7,626 nucleotides of DNA. It comes from Eubacterium sp. Its GTDB lineage: Bacteria; Bacillota_A; Clostridia; Lachnospirales; Lachnospiraceae. The notes beneath the pieces were generated by a model. That model saw only the letters and a list, made by a program, of their open reading frames with translations. It searched no databases and had not been told where the DNA came from. The position numbers and the translations under genes are program-made. The stretch is from contig JAFVEX010000062.1 of NCBI GenBank assembly GCA_017475785.1, forward strand, positions 1-7,626, given 5' to 3'. Positions 6,052-7,626 of this stretch are shown in pieces (position 1 is the first letter of the stretch; each line of letters starts with the position of its first letter).

Positions 6052-6060
6052 ATTTTAGCA
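6052..6060 (-). promoter_or_regulatory. Extended -10 promoter for luxS
   Basis: On the - strand TGC-TAAAAT forms an extended -10 element (TAAAAT at 6057-6052), which puts transcription start near 6045, about 25 nt before the luxS start codon. No good -35 box is visible 17 bp upstream. GTGC/GCAC arms flank the -10 hexamer and could be a small binding site. luxS may also be read through from the upstream gene, since no terminator is seen between them. Confidence 0.45.
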
Positions 6061-6094
6061 CAGGATGCCGATATGAGAAGGGAAAAACGAAAAA

Positions 6095-7138
6095 TTACAG
6101 TGAAAAACGCGTCTGTACAGGCTGTGGAATAAGCTTTCTGAGATCTTCTGGCAGCGGAGCGGCAAAGCACATCGTCGCTCCTGTGATGGGGTGTGTAAAC
6201 ATAAGCTTCCAGGCGTGCAGCGCCTGGCGGCGAATCTCCACGAGCTGCCGGGTTTCGGATCCTGCATCGCGGAACAGAGGGTGATACAGTGTGTCGCCGG
6301 CCAGCGGGTGACCGGCGGCTGCCAGATGCACCCGGATCTGGTGTGTACGTCCTGTTTCCAGCTGCAGTTCGACAAGGGAAAATACATTGTGCCCAGATTC
6401 GGCATTGTGCCTGGATCCACCATTGCACCCGGATCCGGAGGCATCTCCGTTCTCTGCAGCTGTATCAAGCGGTTCTGCAAAAGCGCGCGGAAAAACTGCC
6501 AGGCGCCGGAAATGTGTCACGGCGCGGTCACCGTTTACCGGATCAATGCAGCGTTCAATCAGAGAGCCTTCCTTCCGGCCGATCGGCTGGTCTATCGTTC
6601 CGGCCGGCGGAACTTCTCCGTCAGCGACGGCCAGATAGGTGCGGGAGATTTCACGTCTCTGCAGAGCTTCCTCCAGAAGAGAAGCCGCGTAAACATTGTT
6701 TGCCAGAATCAGAAGTCCGGTTGTGTCGCGGTCGAGCCGGTTGATGCAGCGGAACACATATGGAATTCCGCGGTCTTCATACAGCTTCGCGATGCCGTTT
6801 GCCAGCGTATCTGCCGGGTGATTTATCGCCGGGTGGATCGAGATGCCTGCCGGCTTGTTGATCACCATCAGATCCTCGTCCTCGTGCACGATTTCAAATG
6901 GAACAGGGGCGGGTACAATATTGACGGAGGATTGGTCATCCCGCACAGTCACCGCAAGTTCATCATTTATCTGCAGCGCGTCTGAAAACCAGACGTGCTT
7001 TTTGTTGCGCAGGACAGCGTCCGGATGCGGCTTCAGAGAGGCAAGGATATGGCGGGAGTAGCCCTTTCCGCGCAAAAACTGATGGACGGTGGCAGGCAGA
7101 TCCTTGTCAGATATTCGATAGATAAAAGTACGTTCCAT
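6095..7138 (-). CDS. RluA-family pseudouridine synthase
   Basis: Converts uridine to pseudouridine in structured RNA, usually 23S rRNA; the exact target cannot be read from the sequence. The 347-residue protein starts with an S4-like RNA-binding region (about 1-68), followed by the catalytic domain: HEDEDLMVINKPAGISIHP (85-103), CINRLDRDTTGLLI (131-144) with the catalytic Asp136, then LETGRTHQIRVHL (260-272) and the C-terminal HAWKLMFTHP. This order is that of RluD/YlyB-type enzymes. Between RRLAVFPRAF and FSLVEL there is an extra Gly/Asn-rich loop of about 30 residues that includes an 18-bp triplicate repeat (residues 235-252). The ATG at 7138 follows AGGAA with a 6-nt spacer. It has its own promoter (7219-7247) and precedes luxS on the same strand by 75 bp. 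Confidence 0.93.
   Translation of the reverse strand: MERTFIYRISDKDLPATVHQFLRGKGYSRHILASLKPHPDAVLRNKKHVWFSDALQINDELAVTVRDDQSSVNIVPAPVPFEIVHEDEDLMVINKPAGISIHPAINHPADTLANGIAKLYEDRGIPYVFRCINRLDRDTTGLLILANNVYAASLLEEALQRREISRTYLAVADGEVPPAGTIDQPIGRKEGSLIERCIDPVNGDRAVTHFRRLAVFPRAFAEPLDTAAENGDASGSGCNGGSRHNAESGHNVFSLVELQLETGRTHQIRVHLAAAGHPLAGDTLYHPLFRDAGSETRQLVEIRRQALHAWKLMFTHPITGATMCFAAPLPEDLRKLIPQPVQTRFSL
6383..6436 (-). repeat. In-frame 18-bp tandem repeat x3 in the pseudouridine synthase gene
   Basis: Three 18-bp units (6419-6436, 6401-6418, 6383-6400 in coding order) encode GSGCNG, GSRHNA and ESGHNV. They sit in a loop just before the conserved FSLVEL strand of the catalytic domain, where relatives usually have only a few residues. 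Each unit carries the core ATTG and a GGATCC-like end on the + strand. Confidence 0.85.
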
Positions 7139-7203
7139 GCGCAGTTCCTGTCTTGTCTGGTCAACATGAAGGCTGACATTTTTAGTGATGAGTACACTCT
7201 TTT

Positions 7204-7219
7204 TTATCGTTCGCGATAA
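7204..7219. promoter_or_regulatory. Inverted repeat at the start site of the RluA-family gene
   Basis: TTATCG-TTCG-CGATAA is a perfect 6-bp dyad with a 4-base loop. It lies directly downstream of the -10 box of the - strand promoter, over the expected start site near 7212. It could be a repressor site, or a hairpin at the 5' end of the mRNA. On the - strand it is followed by A residues, not T, so it is not a terminator for that strand. Confidence 0.4.
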
Positions 7220-7247
7220 CTGTATCGGGAACCGGCCGGAATGTCAA
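7219..7247 (-). promoter_or_regulatory. Sigma-A-type promoter for the RluA-family gene
   Basis: On the - strand a perfect TTGACA (7247-7242), a 17-bp spacer and TACAGT (7224-7219; 4 of 6) make a good vegetative promoter. The expected start near 7212 leaves a leader of about 74 nt before the ATG at 7138. Confidence 0.65.
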
Positions 7248-7339
7248 CAAACCATTCATCGGAAAAACCAATATTTGCAGAGCAAGACGCAGCCAGACTT
7301 TTCCAGCAAAACATAAAAAAAGAAAACATAAATTTATAC

Positions 7340-7368
7340 TTGACGTAATTATATGGTTTATGTATAAT
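7340..7368 (+). promoter_or_regulatory. Strong sigma-A-type promoter for the right-edge gene
   Basis: TTGACG (7340-7345), a 17-bp AT-rich spacer and a perfect TATAAT (7363-7368). The expected start is near 7375. A-rich sequence with two AAAACATAAA copies lies immediately upstream and could act as an UP element. Confidence 0.85.
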
Positions 7369-7374
7369 GCTTAT

Positions 7375-7388
7375 GTAAATGCATTTAC
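7375..7388. promoter_or_regulatory. 14-bp perfect palindrome at the start site, probable operator
   Basis: GTAAATGCATTTAC is a perfect palindrome beginning 7 bases after the TATAAT box, over the expected transcription start. Placement at +1 of a strong promoter is typical of a repressor site. No regulator gene is visible in the window. Confidence 0.55.
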
Positions 7389-7442
7389 GGGTTTATTACA
7401 CTTTTTGATTTATCAGTGGTTCCTGAGAGGAGGAAATAGATT

Positions 7443-7626
7443 ATGACAGTCAGAAAACATCCGGACAGGGATGTCTATGGGGACAATTATTTGCGCGAAT
7501 CTTCTTCTGCGTACAATCTGCAGGCGGATGACGAGGATGATCTCACGGGATGGGACAGGCCGACGAAAGAATTTCCGCGGCAGGGTCATTATACGATTGA
7601 CGACTACGCGAAGCTGCCTGAGAACA
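7443..7626 (+). CDS. Probable Uma2-family nuclease-like protein (3' end beyond the window)
   Basis: Only the first 61 residues are present. GHYTIDDYAKLPEN at 48-61 resembles the opening of Uma2 (DUF820) proteins, a PD-(D/E)XK-nuclease-like family common in clostridia and cyanobacteria, whose domain usually begins YTIEDY.xLP followed by RVELIDG. The catalytic residues would lie past the window edge, so the call rests on this short match. The 47 residues ahead of it are polar and acidic (ADDEDD at 28-33), longer than I would expect before this domain. AGGAGG at 7428-7433 with a 9-nt spacer and the strong promoter at 7340 support the start. Cellular role is not established for most family members. 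Confidence 0.6.
   Translation, partial: MTVRKHPDRDVYGDNYLRESSSAYNLQADDEDDLTGWDRPTKEFPRQGHYTIDDYAKLPEN

Larger units (their letters stand above)
7139..7442. other. Divergent intergenic region with two outward promoters
   Basis: These 304 bp contain no credible gene. They hold the leader and promoter of the RluA-family gene (- strand, to about 7247), an AT-rich segment with two AAAACATAAA copies (7308-7317 and 7323-7332), and the promoter, palindrome and ribosome binding site of the rightward gene. No transfer RNA, riboswitch or terminator was recognised. Confidence 0.7.

Noticed and set aside
5318..6058. 246-codon + strand frame through the 45-bp array and opposite luxS
   Set aside because: The repeated peptide arises because the unit is a multiple of three; the rest is antisense to luxS. 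No ribosome binding site or domain supports it.
5543..6061. Longer LuxS starting at 6061
   Set aside because: The extra 14 residues overlap the promoter and the AAAGGAG site; family members start at MEKIASF.
6191..6985. 264-codon open frame on the + strand
   Set aside because: It is antisense to the pseudouridine synthase gene, whose conserved motifs are unmistakable, and has no recognisable product.

Overview
The window reads as a stretch of chromosome from a fairly GC-rich Bacillota bacterium, most likely a clostridium of the Lachnospiraceae type. This is an inference from the clostridial form of LuxS, strong AGGAGG-type ribosome binding sites, promoters with TTGACA/TATAAT spacing, and the start of a Uma2-like gene; no rRNA or other taxonomic marker is present. 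All genes but the first and last are complete.

Layout: (1) The 3' part of an acyl carrier protein gene (2-227, + strand) is followed after 14 nt by hypF (242-3403), the carbamoyltransferase that starts the cyanide-ligand synthesis of [NiFe]-hydrogenases. (2) nudC (3486-4319), a zinc-ribbon Nudix NAD(H)/NAD-RNA pyrophosphatase, and galE (4338-5354), UDP-glucose 4-epimerase, form a tight + strand pair. (3) Convergent to galE is luxS (6019-5543, - strand), with a 45-bp tandem repeat array filling the gap. (4) Upstream of luxS on the same strand lies an RluA-family pseudouridine synthase gene (7138-6095). (5) A 304-bp divergent intergenic region carries one promoter for the synthase and a strong one for a gene running off the right edge (7443-7626), probably a Uma2-family nuclease-like protein.

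The genes are mostly housekeeping functions without a single shared pathway. The striking feature is the repeats. HypF is 1053 residues long, against about 750-780 usual for the family. The excess of roughly 270 residues lies in five separate tandem-repeat insertions, each with a different unit (42, 24, 36, 42 and 33 bp), all multiples of three and all placed in apparent loops or linkers. A sixth in-frame array (18 bp x 3) sits in a loop of the pseudouridine synthase. A seventh (45 bp, about five copies) lies between galE and luxS and appears to have arisen by duplication of the 3' end of luxS. All recognised catalytic and metal-binding motifs remain intact. The genome therefore seems to generate or tolerate new minisatellites at an unusual rate.

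A second point is that GalE carries Cys at position 299, the gatekeeper that is Tyr299 in the E. coli enzyme. This predicts that it also epimerises UDP-GlcNAc/UDP-GalNAc.
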